13,938 nucleotides of DNA, from assembly GCA_002507205.1 (NCBI GenBank), contig DAZF01000038.1, positions 14,931 to 28,868 of the forward strand, read 5' to 3'. The number at the start of each line of letters is the position of its first letter. Position 1 is the stretch's first letter. The notes beneath the pieces are model-generated. The model ran no database searches and was not told the origin of the DNA. It saw only the letters and a program-made list of their open reading frames with translations. Below are positions 1-7,594 of this stretch, piece after piece. The position numbers and the translations under genes are program-made. Source of the DNA: Methanolobus sp. UBA32. GTDB lineage: Archaea; Halobacteriota; Methanosarcinia; Methanosarcinales; Methanosarcinaceae.

Positions 1-1
1 T

Positions 2-541
2 CCGGGCACACTTATTGTGAGCAGAATAGTCGGAGCTCTTCTCGACATCGATTCGAACAGAGGAGGGCAGAAAATTCATGCTTATGAGGGGATACTTTTC
101 GCAGATAAAACGTCAAAGGCTATTTACGCCACCTATGAATACACATTTCCCATGCAGGTTGCAAAGCTTGCCAATATCATTCAGGCAGATATTGTTAACA
201 AGGGAGTAGAGAAACCGCTTTACGGTTTTACCGTTGTTGACAGTAAAAAAGCCATTCTCGAGCTTTCATCACATGAGTTCCAGAAACTCTATGGATGGAG
301 TACCGAGCGCGCAATGATATTCACCAAGGTCACAACCGGCAAATCACCAATGGTTGCCATAAGGGTCACAAACCTGAAACCGGGGGCTGTTGTACTGCAC
401 GGACTGCGTGGAAGTGAGATTCACATGATGGCAAAGAAAATGGCTGAGATTGACAGGATTCCCCTTCTTGCAACAACGATGGACATTGATGAGATGGTAG
501 AAGCACTGAAAAAATACAGCGAATACCACATTATCGAGTAA
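2..541 (+). CDS. 3' part of a predicted transcriptional-regulator-like protein upstream of the mevalonate genes (5' end outside the window)
   Basis: The reading frame is open to the left edge, reading P-G-T-L-I-V before the GTG at 17. That GTG has no Shine-Dalgarno site in front of it, so I treat the gene as truncated by the window rather than starting there. About 179 residues are visible. They look like a compact alpha/beta domain, with a conserved-looking stretch around [17 protein letters not shown] and ending in EYHIIE. No DNA-binding helix-turn-helix is visible; if present it would lie upstream. It ends 35 nt before the HMG-CoA synthase ATG on the same strand and is probably co-transcribed with it. 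From memory, archaeal HMG-CoA synthase genes are often preceded by a predicted regulator with an N-terminal HTH, and this resembles the C-terminal part of such a protein. The coding call is firm; the function is tentative. Confidence 0.6.
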   Translation, partial: PGTLIVSRIVGALLDIDSNRGGQKIHAYEGILFADKTSKAIYATYEYTFPMQVAKLANIIQADIVNKGVEKPLYGFTVVDSKKAILELSSHEFQKLYGWSTERAMIFTKVTTGKSPMVAIRVTNLKPGAVVLHGLRGSEIHMMAKKMAEIDRIPLLATTMDIDEMVEALKKYSEYHIIE

Positions 542-567
542 ATATCACATTGAATTCACATTTGAAC

Positions 568-571
568 GGTG
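568..571 (+). promoter_or_regulatory. Ribosome binding site that decides the HMG-CoA synthase start
   Basis: GGTG ends 5 nt before the ATG at 577, matching the GGTGATC-type sites used elsewhere in the window. The upstream in-frame TTG at 550 has no such site and would add nine residues not expected in the family. Confidence 0.55.
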
Positions 572-576
572 TTAAG

Positions 577-1626
577 ATGAGTGTAGGGATAGTCTCATAT
601 GGTGCCTATGTACCACAATATAGAATTAAGATCGATGAAATTGCCCGCGTATGGGGAGACGATGCAGAGATACTCAAATCAGGACTGATGGTCTTTGAAA
701 AATCAGTTCCCGATGTTGATGAAGATGCAGCTACTATTGCAGTGGAGGCTGCAAGGGCCGCAGTTTTAAGATCAGGCATAGATGCACAGAGGATTGGTGC
801 TGTGTACACTGGTTCTGAAAGCCATCCTTATGCTGTCAAACCTACCAGTACCATAGTCGCAGAAGCAACCGGTGCAACCCCAGTGCTCACCGCAGCAGAT
901 TTTGAATTTGCATGTAAGGCTGGAACAGCTGCTGTCCAGGCATGTATGGGACTTGTTTCCTCAGGCATGATAGACCTCGGACTTGCCATAGGTGCTGATG
1001 TCGCCCAGGGTGCTCCCGGAGATGCTCTTGAATATACTGCCGCAGCAGGCGGTGTTGCGTATATCATCGGTAACAAGGAATCAGAACTTGCAGCCATTAT
1101 AGAGGACACATATTCCTTTACAACCGATACTCCGGACTTCTGGAGACGTGAAGGCATGCCATACCCTGAACATGGTGGCAGGTTCACAGGAGAACCGGGT
1201 TACTTCAAACACGTTACAAACGCTGCAAAGGGCCTTATGGCAAAGATGGACACAAAACCTGCTGATTATGATTATGCAGTGTTCCACCAGCCAAATGGAA
1301 AATTCCCAACCCGTGCAGCTAAGATGCTTGGATTCAGCAAGGAACAGGTCAAACCGGGACTTGTTGTCCCAAGGCTCGGAAACACATATTCAGGCTCATG
1401 CATGATGGGAATTGCAGCGACACTTGACCAGGCAAAACCCGGAGACCGCATATTTGCAACCGCATTCGGATCCGGTGCCGGTGGCGATGCTTTCAGCATA
1501 ACTGTGACTGACAGGATAGAAGAGATACGTGACAATGCACCAAAGGTTGAGGAACTGCTTGCAAACCCAACCTACATAGATTACTCCAAGTATGCCAGAC
1601 ACAAAGGAAAGATAAAGGTAGCATGA
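577..1626 (+). CDS. Hydroxymethylglutaryl-CoA synthase, archaeal type
   Basis: This enzyme condenses acetyl-CoA with acetoacetyl-CoA to HMG-CoA, the second step of the mevalonate pathway that makes archaeal isoprenoid lipids in the cytoplasm. The 349-residue product has the usual archaeal length and the typical start [18 protein letters not shown]. The catalytic triad is visible: Glu81 in TGSESHP, nucleophile Cys113 in FEFACKAGT, and His237 in [11 protein letters not shown] glycine-rich C-terminal motif ([10 protein letters not shown], about 297-306) closes the thiolase fold. I chose ATG 577 because it gives the family N-terminus and has a GGTG site. The thiolase gene follows after 10 nt and the DUF35 gene after that. 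In methanogens these three proteins are known to form one complex that channels acetoacetyl-CoA. All key residues are intact. Confidence 0.96.
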   Translation: MSVGIVSYGAYVPQYRIKIDEIARVWGDDAEILKSGLMVFEKSVPDVDEDAATIAVEAARAAVLRSGIDAQRIGAVYTGSESHPYAVKPTSTIVAEATGATPVLTAADFEFACKAGTAAVQACMGLVSSGMIDLGLAIGADVAQGAPGDALEYTAAAGGVAYIIGNKESELAAIIEDTYSFTTDTPDFWRREGMPYPEHGGRFTGEPGYFKHVTNAAKGLMAKMDTKPADYDYAVFHQPNGKFPTRAAKMLGFSKEQVKPGLVVPRLGNTYSGSCMMGIAATLDQAKPGDRIFATAFGSGAGGDAFSITVTDRIEEIRDNAPKVEELLANPTYIDYSKYARHKGKIKVA

Positions 1627-1636
1627 GGTGTGAAAA

Positions 1637-2809
1637 ATGAGAGATGTAGCAATCATAGGTGTCAAGAACACAAATTTTGGTGAACAATGGGACCGTTCCT
1701 TCAGGGACCTCGTTGTTGAGGCAGGAGTAGGTGCCGTTGACGATGCTGGTGTTTTTGGAGAGAAAATAGACTCTATGTTCGTCGGGAACATGAGTGGCGG
1801 ACAATTTGTCGAACAGGAACACATCGGAGCTCTTATCGCTGATTATTCAGGTCTTGCAAAGGATGTTCATGTACCTTCGACACGTGTTGAGGCTGCCTGC
1901 GCTTCAGGCGGACTGGCACTGAGACAGGGAATATATGCTGTGGCTTCAGGAATGGATGATATTGTCATCGCTGCCGGAGCAGAGAAGATGACAGATGTAC
2001 CATCAGCAAAAGCATCATCTGCCCTTGCGGCAGCCGCTGACAGGGAATGGGAAGGTATCATGGGAGCGACTTTCCCCGGATTGTACGCAATGATAGCAAA
2101 GATGCACATGCACAAATATGGAACTACAAGCGAACAGTTAGCATCAGTCGCCGTGAAGAACCATCACAACGGGCAGCATAACCCCATAGCCCAGTACAAG
2201 AGCCAGATTACTGTTGAATCTGTGCTCAAATCAATAATGGTAGCAGACCCACTTCACATATTTGATTGTTCACCTATTACCGACGGTGCTTCCGCTGTGG
2301 TGCTTGCACCGGCAGATATCGCCCATGAATTTACCGATACACCAATCTATGTGAAGGCAACCGCACAGGCATCTGACACTATTGCACTGCATGACCGCAG
2401 GGATATAACAACCCTGGATGCAAGTGTCGTAGCCGGAAGAAGAGCATATGAAATGGCAAAGATGGGGCCAAAGGATATACAGCTTGTAGAGGTCCACGAT
2501 TGCTTCACGATTGCCGAAATATGTGCTATTGAAGACCTTGGCTTTGCAAAGAAGGGAGAAGGCGGAATCGTAACCCAGAACGGAGAGACCGCAATCGGAG
2601 GAAGGATACCTGTAAACACTTCAGGCGGACTCAAATCCTGCGGACACCCTGTGGGAGCCACCGGTGTTAAACAAGCCATTGAGATAGTCGAGCAGCTTCG
2701 TGGTGAGGCCGGAAAACGTCAGGTTGATGGAGCTGAGGTTGGAATGACCCACAATGTGGGAGGTTCCGGAGCAACTGCTGTTGTACACATATTTTCGAGG
2801 AACAGGTGA
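1637..2809 (+). CDS. Acetyl-CoA C-acetyltransferase (acetoacetyl-CoA thiolase), archaeal type
   Basis: It condenses two acetyl-CoA to acetoacetyl-CoA, the first mevalonate step, and hands the product to HMG-CoA synthase. The 390-residue protein is a thiolase-fold enzyme of the SCP-x/archaeal kind. Nucleophile Cys88 sits in EAACASGG, His287 in the HDCF motif, and His337 with Cys335 in the CGHPVGATG motif. The glycine-rich end [12 protein letters not shown] (about 373-384) is typical. The ATG at 1637 has the site GAGGTG (1625-1630) that overlaps the HMG-CoA synthase stop codon, so translation is probably coupled. The stop at 2807-2809 overlaps the ribosome binding site of the DUF35 gene. Thermodynamically the thiolase step is unfavourable alone, which fits its tight linkage to the synthase and scaffold genes. 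No sign of damage. Confidence 0.95.
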   Translation: MRDVAIIGVKNTNFGEQWDRSFRDLVVEAGVGAVDDAGVFGEKIDSMFVGNMSGGQFVEQEHIGALIADYSGLAKDVHVPSTRVEAACASGGLALRQGIYAVASGMDDIVIAAGAEKMTDVPSAKASSALAAAADREWEGIMGATFPGLYAMIAKMHMHKYGTTSEQLASVAVKNHHNGQHNPIAQYKSQITVESVLKSIMVADPLHIFDCSPITDGASAVVLAPADIAHEFTDTPIYVKATAQASDTIALHDRRDITTLDASVVAGRRAYEMAKMGPKDIQLVEVHDCFTIAEICAIEDLGFAKKGEGGIVTQNGETAIGGRIPVNTSGGLKSCGHPVGATGVKQAIEIVEQLRGEAGKRQVDGAEVGMTHNVGGSGATAVVHIFSRNR

Positions 2810-2811
2810 TC
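2805..2811 (+). promoter_or_regulatory. Shine-Dalgarno site GGTGATC overlapping the thiolase stop codon
   Basis: GGTGATC is an extended match to the archaeal 16S rRNA 3' end and lies 3 nt before the ATG at 2815. It contains the thiolase stop TGA (2807-2809). It favours ATG 2815 as the DUF35 start over the in-frame GTG at 2806, which lies inside it. Confidence 0.6.
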
Positions 2812-2814
2812 ATC

Positions 2815-3210
2815 ATGTCAGTACCACGATTTTGGAGAAAGCAGGTAGCAAGGTACAATCTTGTAGGCACACACTGTAAGAAATGTGATGACTACTTCTA
2901 TCCTCCACGCAACATGTGTCCTGCATGCAGGCGTGAAGGCGAGATAGAAGATTTTAAGTTTTCCGGAAAAGGAGAAGTTGTGACATACACTATCATCCAT
3001 ACTGCAGCAGAAGGTTTTGAGAACCAGACACCCTATGTTCTGGGAATTATTAAACTGGAAGAAGGTCCAAGCCTTACAAGCCAGATAATATGCGAGCCTA
3101 AGAATGCGCACATAGGTATGAAAGTAAAGCCTGTGTTCAGGAAACTGGGACAGGATGGCGAACAGGGTATGATCTACTACGGTACCAAATTTGTCCCTGA
3201 CCAATGTTAG
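2815..3210 (+). CDS. Zn-ribbon/OB-fold DUF35 protein, scaffold of the thiolase/HMG-CoA synthase complex
   Basis: The 131-residue protein has an N-terminal rubredoxin-like zinc ribbon with Cys21/Cys24 (CKKC) and Cys35/Cys38 (CPAC). An OB-fold domain follows from about residue 48 (SGKGEVVTYTIIHTA) to the end. DUF35 proteins next to archaeal acetoacetyl-CoA thiolase and HMG-CoA synthase have been shown structurally to bridge the two enzymes and hold the shared CoA site, so the intermediate is channelled. The gene order here (synthase, thiolase, DUF35, with near-zero spacing) matches that arrangement, so I infer the same role. The start is ATG 2815, decided by the GGTGATC site. The last seven bases are shared with the start of the CYTH gene, an overlap that suggests translational coupling. 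All four zinc ligands are present. Confidence 0.93.
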   Translation: MSVPRFWRKQVARYNLVGTHCKKCDDYFYPPRNMCPACRREGEIEDFKFSGKGEVVTYTIIHTAAEGFENQTPYVLGIIKLEEGPSLTSQIICEPKNAHIGMKVKPVFRKLGQDGEQGMIYYGTKFVPDQC

Positions 3211-3734
3211 AAATTGAAGTAAAAGCCCGTGCCGGCCACCAGCAGGTAAAAGAACTGCTGGCAGGCATGGGTGCTAATTTTATAGGTGTCCAGCATCACT
3301 GCGACACCTACTTTAATGCCCCTCACAGGGATTTTGCAAATACTGATGAAGCACTTAGGATACGCTCCGTTGACGGTAGGTCCGTCATGACCTACAAAGG
3401 CAAAAAACTGGACACCGTATCCAAGACCCGCGAGGAATTCGAGACTGAAGTAGACGGCGGAAATGCCAGAAGTATCCTTCTTGCATTGGGATTCTATGAA
3501 GCCGGCGTTGTTAAAAAGAAAAGAGAAATCTTCAGGTTTGAGAATATGACCATCTGTCTTGACAGCGTTGGAAGTCTCGGCGAATTCATTGAAGTTGAGA
3601 TTACCGCTGAATCAGATATTGAATTTCACAGTAAGCATATATTCTCATTTTTGGATAAATTAGGCATTGTAGAAGAGGATTCTATAAGGACTTCTTATCT
3701 TGAGATGGTTTTGGGAAAGGACAAAGGGAAGTAG
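3204..3734 (+). CDS. CYTH-domain protein (class IV adenylate cyclase / triphosphatase superfamily)
   Basis: This is a 176-residue single-domain CYTH protein. Such proteins form a beta-barrel tunnel that binds triphosphate groups with divalent metal; members include CyaB adenylate cyclase, thiamine triphosphatase and inorganic triphosphatases. The signature ExExK is Glu3-x-Glu5-x-Lys7 at the extreme N-terminus. The expected basic residues follow: Arg52 and Arg54 (LRIR), Lys65 (TYKG), Arg76 (TREEFE) and Arg107 (KKKREIF). The acidic strand LDSVGSLGEFIEVE has Asp120, Glu127, Glu130 and Glu132. All tunnel residues look intact, so it is probably an active phosphohydrolase or cyclase; the sequence cannot tell which. 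The ATG lies inside the end of the DUF35 gene (7-nt overlap, no Shine-Dalgarno site of its own), so it should be translated by coupling as the last gene of the mevalonate cluster. Confidence 0.9.
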   Translation: MLEIEVKARAGHQQVKELLAGMGANFIGVQHHCDTYFNAPHRDFANTDEALRIRSVDGRSVMTYKGKKLDTVSKTREEFETEVDGGNARSILLALGFYEAGVVKKKREIFRFENMTICLDSVGSLGEFIEVEITAESDIEFHSKHIFSFLDKLGIVEEDSIRTSYLEMVLGKDKGK

Positions 3735-3908
3735 TTTTTGAGGCTAACTGTCGGAAACTGATGTTTATTCATGAATTTTCTGTGAAGCCAGCGACCGACA
3801 GAGAACTCATTATGTGGACGGGAAGATGCCTGTTTTTTCTTTCCGATTACGCAACCTAATAGGAAGTATTCTTCCACGATGAACCCTGAACTCGAAAAAC
3901 GAGATTTT

Positions 3909-3933
3909 GTCTATAAAGAAATAGACCTTTTTT
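3909..3933 (+). terminator. Possible intrinsic terminator downstream of the CYTH gene
   Basis: GTCTAT (3909-3914) pairs with ATAGAC (3921-3926) across a 6-nt AAAGAA loop, followed by a C and six T residues (3928-3933). The stem is short and AT-rich and lies 175 nt after the CYTH stop, so it may end readthrough from the mevalonate cluster, or be chance. Confidence 0.35.
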
Positions 3934-4095
3934 AGATTGGCATTGGAAGTTTTCTTTTCTTTGGCAGAGTTGGTTAGTAAAGACATGCTTGCTTTATTTT
4001 AGATTTAAATCTCCACAGAATAAGTACAGTAAGCTTTCCAGAGAGCCTACCATCATTTATAATTATTTTGTTACAGAACAATGTTTCTTGCGCAC

Positions 4096-4103
4096 TTATA
4101 TAA
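4096..4103 (+). promoter_or_regulatory. Candidate TATA box for the surface-protein gene
   Basis: TTATATAA in an AT-rich setting, the best archaeal TATA-like element before this gene. A start site about 26 nt downstream would give a leader near 115 nt that includes the inverted repeat at 4189-4222. Other AT-rich matches (around 4120-4130) cannot be excluded. Confidence 0.35.
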
Positions 4104-4240
4104 CATAATGTAATTTTTAAATTTATACATCAAATTAATAGATGTTCTTAAAATTTTATTTAGAGCATGATGAGACAAATGATATAGGATCATCTAATAT
4201 TTTGAAAAAATTGAAAGATGATTAAAGGAAGATGAAATGT

Positions 4241-5215
4241 ATGAAATACATACTTAAGGCTACATTGCTTACTTTGATTCTTTTAATAGTAGCTACGACT
4301 ACTGTTCAAGCTCCTTCTGAGCAAACAGAATATGAGTATTACTTTGGTCTGTACACTTTAAATGAGAATACTATTGAAAAATATGGAACTCTTCCAACGC
4401 TTGAAACAGAAGAGCAAATGGGCGAATGGCGGGAAGCATTAGAGATATTCAACAATGCAGTAAAAGATGATATCGCAACTCAATACATGTACCCTAACGG
4501 TGAAGTATTCACATGTGGCAGTAATTCTGATGGATATTTTGTAGTGTTGTTCCGAAATGACACAGTTGAAAAACAGCACATGGATGAGATATACTCATTT
4601 CTAGAGAACGCTGCTGAAGACATGAACATACAAAATATTCCTGTTGAATTTGGGTATGGTCTTTACGTTCAGAATATGAATAGTATAAGAGAAGAAGATT
4701 TGAATTATATAACAGAAGAATACATGAAAAGTGGAGAAAACGTACGTGCTGCATATCATGTTTACAATCTAAACGATACTCTGGTAACTTATGGAGAAAT
4801 ACCTGAATTCAATAATCTGGAAGAATGGGCTGATTGGTACGACGAATTAGGTATCATTACTAATGAAGTAGGTAAAGCAATCTTTGAAGATAATGAGATA
4901 TCGCAAACTAATTGGATAACTGGGTTAGGACCAACTGTTTCAGGTGAAATTGAGATTGGCATCTATAGGAACATAACCCATGATGAAAAAATGATGATCA
5001 TTCCAGAAATATATGATATCTGCGATAGAGAAGCAGACAAAAGAAACATAACCAGTGTTCCAGTTACTTTTTATGATTCAGATTATGAGAGAGAAGATGA
5101 AGCATTGGACTCAGAAATTAAAGATCCTAGCAATGCTATTCCAGGTTTTTCAGCTTTGACCCTACTAATCGTGTTCTCACTTGTGTTGATATTCCGGTCG
5201 GTAAACAGGCGGTGA
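4241..5215 (+). CDS. Secreted surface protein with internal duplication and a PGF-CTERM-like sorting tail; function unknown
   Basis: The 324-residue product starts with a signal peptide (Lys2, hydrophobic core about 5-20, polar end near VQAPSEQ). It ends with a tail of the archaeosortase PGF-CTERM kind: Pro301-Gly302-Phe303, a hydrophobic stretch, then Arg-rich FRSVNRR. Such proteins are processed at PGF and moved to the archaeal lipid surface. The ectodomain holds two related units, about 34-138 and 172-278. They share YG-[TE]-[LI]-P, a Trp-containing helix, a glycine turn, an RN-[DI]-T strand, a long helix, then NI plus PV-[ET]-F. Four N-x-T sequons (Asn106, 178, 244, 269) suit a glycoprotein. 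I chose ATG 4241 because AAGGAAG (4225-4231) is well spaced for it; ATG 4232 is an alternative three codons upstream. The gene is AT-richer than its neighbours, stands alone, and I recognise no enzymatic family. Confidence 0.85.
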   Translation: MKYILKATLLTLILLIVATTTVQAPSEQTEYEYYFGLYTLNENTIEKYGTLPTLETEEQMGEWREALEIFNNAVKDDIATQYMYPNGEVFTCGSNSDGYFVVLFRNDTVEKQHMDEIYSFLENAAEDMNIQNIPVEFGYGLYVQNMNSIREEDLNYITEEYMKSGENVRAAYHVYNLNDTLVTYGEIPEFNNLEEWADWYDELGIITNEVGKAIFEDNEISQTNWITGLGPTVSGEIEIGIYRNITHDEKMMIIPEIYDICDREADKRNITSVPVTFYDSDYEREDEALDSEIKDPSNAIPGFSALTLLIVFSLVLIFRSVNRR

Positions 5216-5233
5216 TATCTCACCCCCCTTTTT
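5211..5233 (+). terminator. Short intrinsic terminator overlapping the surface-protein stop codon
   Basis: GGTGA (5211-5215, containing the TGA stop) pairs with TCACC (5220-5224) around the loop TATC, followed by a pyrimidine run ending in five T residues (5229-5233). The 222 nt from here to the end of metG hold no gene that I can support. Confidence 0.45.
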
Positions 5234-5414
5234 CACCATAATTCCCATTTTTTGTTTCTATTGCTGATCTCCTTTAATTGACAAATTAGGACATAACAAA
5301 AGATATAGCAAATTACAATTTTACCAAAGATCAACAGATAAATTGCTGGTTTAGAAAGCCTCAAACATAGCATTCACAAGCTCAGCAATCGAATTCTCAC
5401 AAAAATAATGTAGA

Positions 5415-5431
5415 ATGGGCTCACAGCCCAT
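5415..5431 (-). terminator. Hairpin downstream of metG, probable terminator
   Basis: ATGGGCT (5415-5421) and AGCCCAT (5425-5431) form a perfect 7-bp stem with a 3-nt loop, 24 nt after the metG stop in the direction of metG transcription. On the minus strand the stem is followed within a few bases by a T-rich stretch. On the plus strand no T-run follows, so it fits metG best. Confidence 0.5.
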
Positions 5432-5455
5432 CCTCAAAAAAGAACTAAAACAAAA

Positions 5456-7495
5456 TCATCTGATGCAGGAACCGGGGCCCATATCCTTATCAGTCGTCAA
5501 CAAAGACACTCTCTCACCGGCATCTGCTGCCAGAAGCATTCCCTGGGATTCGACACCGCAGAGCTTTACAGGCTTGAGATTGACAAGCACGTTCACGATC
5601 TTACCTATCATCTCTTCAGGCTCGTAGTTTTCTGCAAGGCCTGCAACGACCTGTCTTGGTTCATCATCTCCGATATCTACCTGAAGACGCAGGAGTTTCT
5701 TTGATTTCTTGATCTTTTCGGCGGAAATGATCTTTCCGACCCTGATATCAAGCTTTGCAAAATCATCATATTCTATTTCTTCTTTGAATTCCATTTTTTC
5801 TACTTCCTTGATTCCTGCTTCCTTTGCCATTGCTGCCTTTACACGCTTTGAGGATATCTTTTCCATTTCCTCGATCTTATCGTCCTCAAGCTTTGTGAAC
5901 AGTATCTCAGGCTTTGCCAGTTTTGTTCCGCTTACCACAGGAACAGTTGCTTCTTCATAGGTAGCTGCGTGGACATCAGATTCCATGCTAATCTGTTTCC
6001 AGGCAATTTCCATACTGCCAGGGGTCATAGGCTCGAACAGCAGTACAAGCGCCTTGGCCAGCTGTATGCAGTTCTTGACAACCTTGCCACATGCATCCTT
6101 ATCTTCCTTAATGAGCTTCCAGGGTTCATTTGACTGGAAGTATGAATTTCCGTATGATGCAAGAGCCATTGCAGTGTCAGCAGCTTTCTTGAATTCATAT
6201 TCGGAATTTGCTCTTGTGACCTCTTCAATCGTGGAATTGATCTTTTCCACTACCTCCGGGTCGATCTCTCCCTCAGGAATCTCACCGAAGTTCTTGAAAG
6301 CAAAAAGCAGGTTCCTGTACAGGAAATTACCGAACACGCCTACAAGCTCGGTGTTTATCTTATCCTGGAATATCTTCCATGAGAAATTGACCTCTTTTGT
6401 ATGTGAGGTGTAACTTACAAGATAATACCTGAGCAGGTCAGGATGGAAACCATGATCAAGGTAATCCTCCTCTACCCAGACCACATAACCGCGGCTCTTT
6501 GAGAAGGTCTTGTCTTCGATCTTCAGCATACCTGAGGCAACAACTGCAGATGGCTGACTGTAGTCTGCTCCCTTAAGCATTGCCGGCCAGAAGATACAGT
6601 GGTGGTAGATGATATCCCCGCCAATGAAGTGGATTATCGGGCTATCGCCTCTCCAGAACTTCTCCCAGTCACCGCCGGTAGCTTCTGCCCATTGCTCGGT
6701 GAATGCCATATAACCGATAGGTGCATCCACCCAGACATAAACGACAAGGTCATCGTGTCCCGGGAATTTTACACCCCATTCGAGGTTCCTTGTGATACAC
6801 CAGTCCGTAAGCTCCTGTTTTATCCATCCTATGGCATAATTGCGTGCATTCAGGGTACCGCCAAGGTTCTCCAGATGTTCCAGCAGGAAGTCCTTGAACT
6901 CGGAGAGCTTGAAGAAAAAGTGCTCCTGTTCCTTGTATTCAGCAGGCCCTCTGCATATGGTACATGCGGGCTCTTTTAGCTCGCCTGGTTCCAGGTGCTT
7001 TCCACATCCCTGGTCACATTCATCACCACGTGCCTTTTCACCACAGTGAGGGCATGTACCTGCGACATACCTGTCAGGCAGGAAGCGGTCACATTGTGGA
7101 CAATATGCGATCTCTATGACCTTGGGATAAACGTAGCCTTTCTCGATCAGCCTGTCGACGATATCCAGCGTACGGTTGTGATTAGTATCATCATCTGTTG
7201 TTCCGTAAGCATCGAATCTCACATCCATCTTTTTGAATACTTCGTCAAAATGGACATGATATTTCTGTACGAGTTCTTTTGGCGTGATTCCAAGTTCCTC
7301 GGCATTTACCACGATAGGGGTACCATGAGTATCTGAACCACAGACAAATGTTGTTTCCTGTGAATTCTTTTTCAGGGATCTCACAAATATGTCTGCAGGG
7401 ATATATGTTCTAAGGTGCCCGACATGGGCTTTCCCGTTAGCATAGGGAAGACCGCATGTTACAAGCACGGCTTTATCAGAAGGAATGTTTGACAT
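5456..7495 (-). CDS. metG: Methionyl-tRNA synthetase
   Basis: It charges tRNA(Met) with methionine in the cytoplasm. The 679-residue protein has the full archaeal layout. The Rossmann catalytic domain carries the HIGH-type motif His24-Val-Gly-His27. The connective domain has four CxxC-like pairs (Cys132/135, 148/151, 160/164, 178/181) for two zinc knuckles. The KMSKS equivalent FSKSRG is at 331-336, and a helical anticodon domain spans about 370-550. A C-terminal EMAP/Trbp111-type tRNA-binding domain runs from about 578 ([12 protein letters not shown]) to the end, fused as in many dimeric MetRS. The start ATG at 7495 has GGAG (7506-7503) seven bases upstream. A BRE plus TATA (about 7563-7553 on the minus strand) would give a leader near 35 nt. 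It is divergent from the SppA-like gene and complete. Confidence 0.97.
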   Translation of the reverse strand: MSNIPSDKAVLVTCGLPYANGKAHVGHLRTYIPADIFVRSLKKNSQETTFVCGSDTHGTPIVVNAEELGITPKELVQKYHVHFDEVFKKMDVRFDAYGTTDDDTNHNRTLDIVDRLIEKGYVYPKVIEIAYCPQCDRFLPDRYVAGTCPHCGEKARGDECDQGCGKHLEPGELKEPACTICRGPAEYKEQEHFFFKLSEFKDFLLEHLENLGGTLNARNYAIGWIKQELTDWCITRNLEWGVKFPGHDDLVVYVWVDAPIGYMAFTEQWAEATGGDWEKFWRGDSPIIHFIGGDIIYHHCIFWPAMLKGADYSQPSAVVASGMLKIEDKTFSKSRGYVVWVEEDYLDHGFHPDLLRYYLVSYTSHTKEVNFSWKIFQDKINTELVGVFGNFLYRNLLFAFKNFGEIPEGEIDPEVVEKINSTIEEVTRANSEYEFKKAADTAMALASYGNSYFQSNEPWKLIKEDKDACGKVVKNCIQLAKALVLLFEPMTPGSMEIAWKQISMESDVHAATYEEATVPVVSGTKLAKPEILFTKLEDDKIEEMEKISSKRVKAAMAKEAGIKEVEKMEFKEEIEYDDFAKLDIRVGKIISAEKIKKSKKLLRLQVDIGDDEPRQVVAGLAENYEPEEMIGKIVNVLVNLKPVKLCGVESQGMLLAADAGERVSLLTTDKDMGPGSCIR

Positions 7496-7549
7496 TTATT
7501 AACTCCATTGGAAATTTATCAATAGCTCTGATGTTGGATTGCGTGCAAT

Positions 7550-7563
7550 TATAAAATATATTT
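7550..7563. promoter_or_regulatory. Shared AT box between metG and the SppA-like gene (TATA on both strands)
   Basis: The run ATAAAATATATTTC reads as a TATA element in both directions. On the minus strand it follows purine-rich AAGGGAAA, a good BRE, and places a start site near 7530, about 35 nt before the metG ATG. On the plus strand it places a start site near 7582, giving the SppA-like mRNA a leader of about 13 nt that still contains AAGG. Confidence 0.5.
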
Positions 7564-7564
7564 C

Positions 7565-7592
7565 CCTTGCCCGGTCATAAGGCAAGGTTTTT
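7565..7592 (+). promoter_or_regulatory. Perfect inverted repeat with T-run just before the SppA-like gene
   Basis: CCTTGCC (7565-7571) and GGCAAGG (7581-7587) are separated by 9 nt and followed by TTTTT (7588-7592). The right arm contains the AAGG ribosome binding site of the ATG at 7595. It could be an operator between TATA box and start site, an RNA hairpin hiding the ribosome site if transcription starts further upstream, or a terminator-like element. The sequence alone does not decide. Confidence 0.45.
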
Positions 7593-7594
7593 GA

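Larger units (their letters stand above)
3735..4240. other. AT-rich stretch without a supported gene
   Basis: No reading frame here looks like a real protein; the longest (minus strand, 3695-3877) overlaps the CYTH gene and matches no family I know. Structure that can be seen: inverted copies of CTGTCGG (3748-3754) and CCGACAG (3795-3801), 40 nt apart; a hairpin with a T-run (3909-3933); a perfect 12-bp palindrome AGATTTAAATCT (4001-4012); a candidate TATA box (4096-4103); and inverted ATCATCT/AGATGAT (4189-4195, 4216-4222) just before the next gene. Base composition drops in GC compared with the mevalonate genes. It may hold a decayed repeat or relic plus the promoter of the surface-protein gene. 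Confidence 0.5.

Noticed and set aside
17..541. Complete 174-residue protein starting at GTG 17
   Set aside because: The frame is open further upstream to the window edge and no ribosome site precedes the GTG, so the gene is more likely cut by the window.
550..576. TTG 550 as start of HMG-CoA synthase
   Set aside because: It has no ribosome site and adds residues before the family N-terminus [12 protein letters not shown] 577 is better supported.
3695..3877. Minus-strand 60-residue reading frame
   Set aside because: It overlaps the end of the CYTH gene, has no ribosome site and matches no family I recognise.
4166..4172. ATGATGA as the C box of a C/D-box guide RNA
   Set aside because: The sequence before the next gene has no CTGA D box at a suitable distance, so no C/D RNA can be supported.
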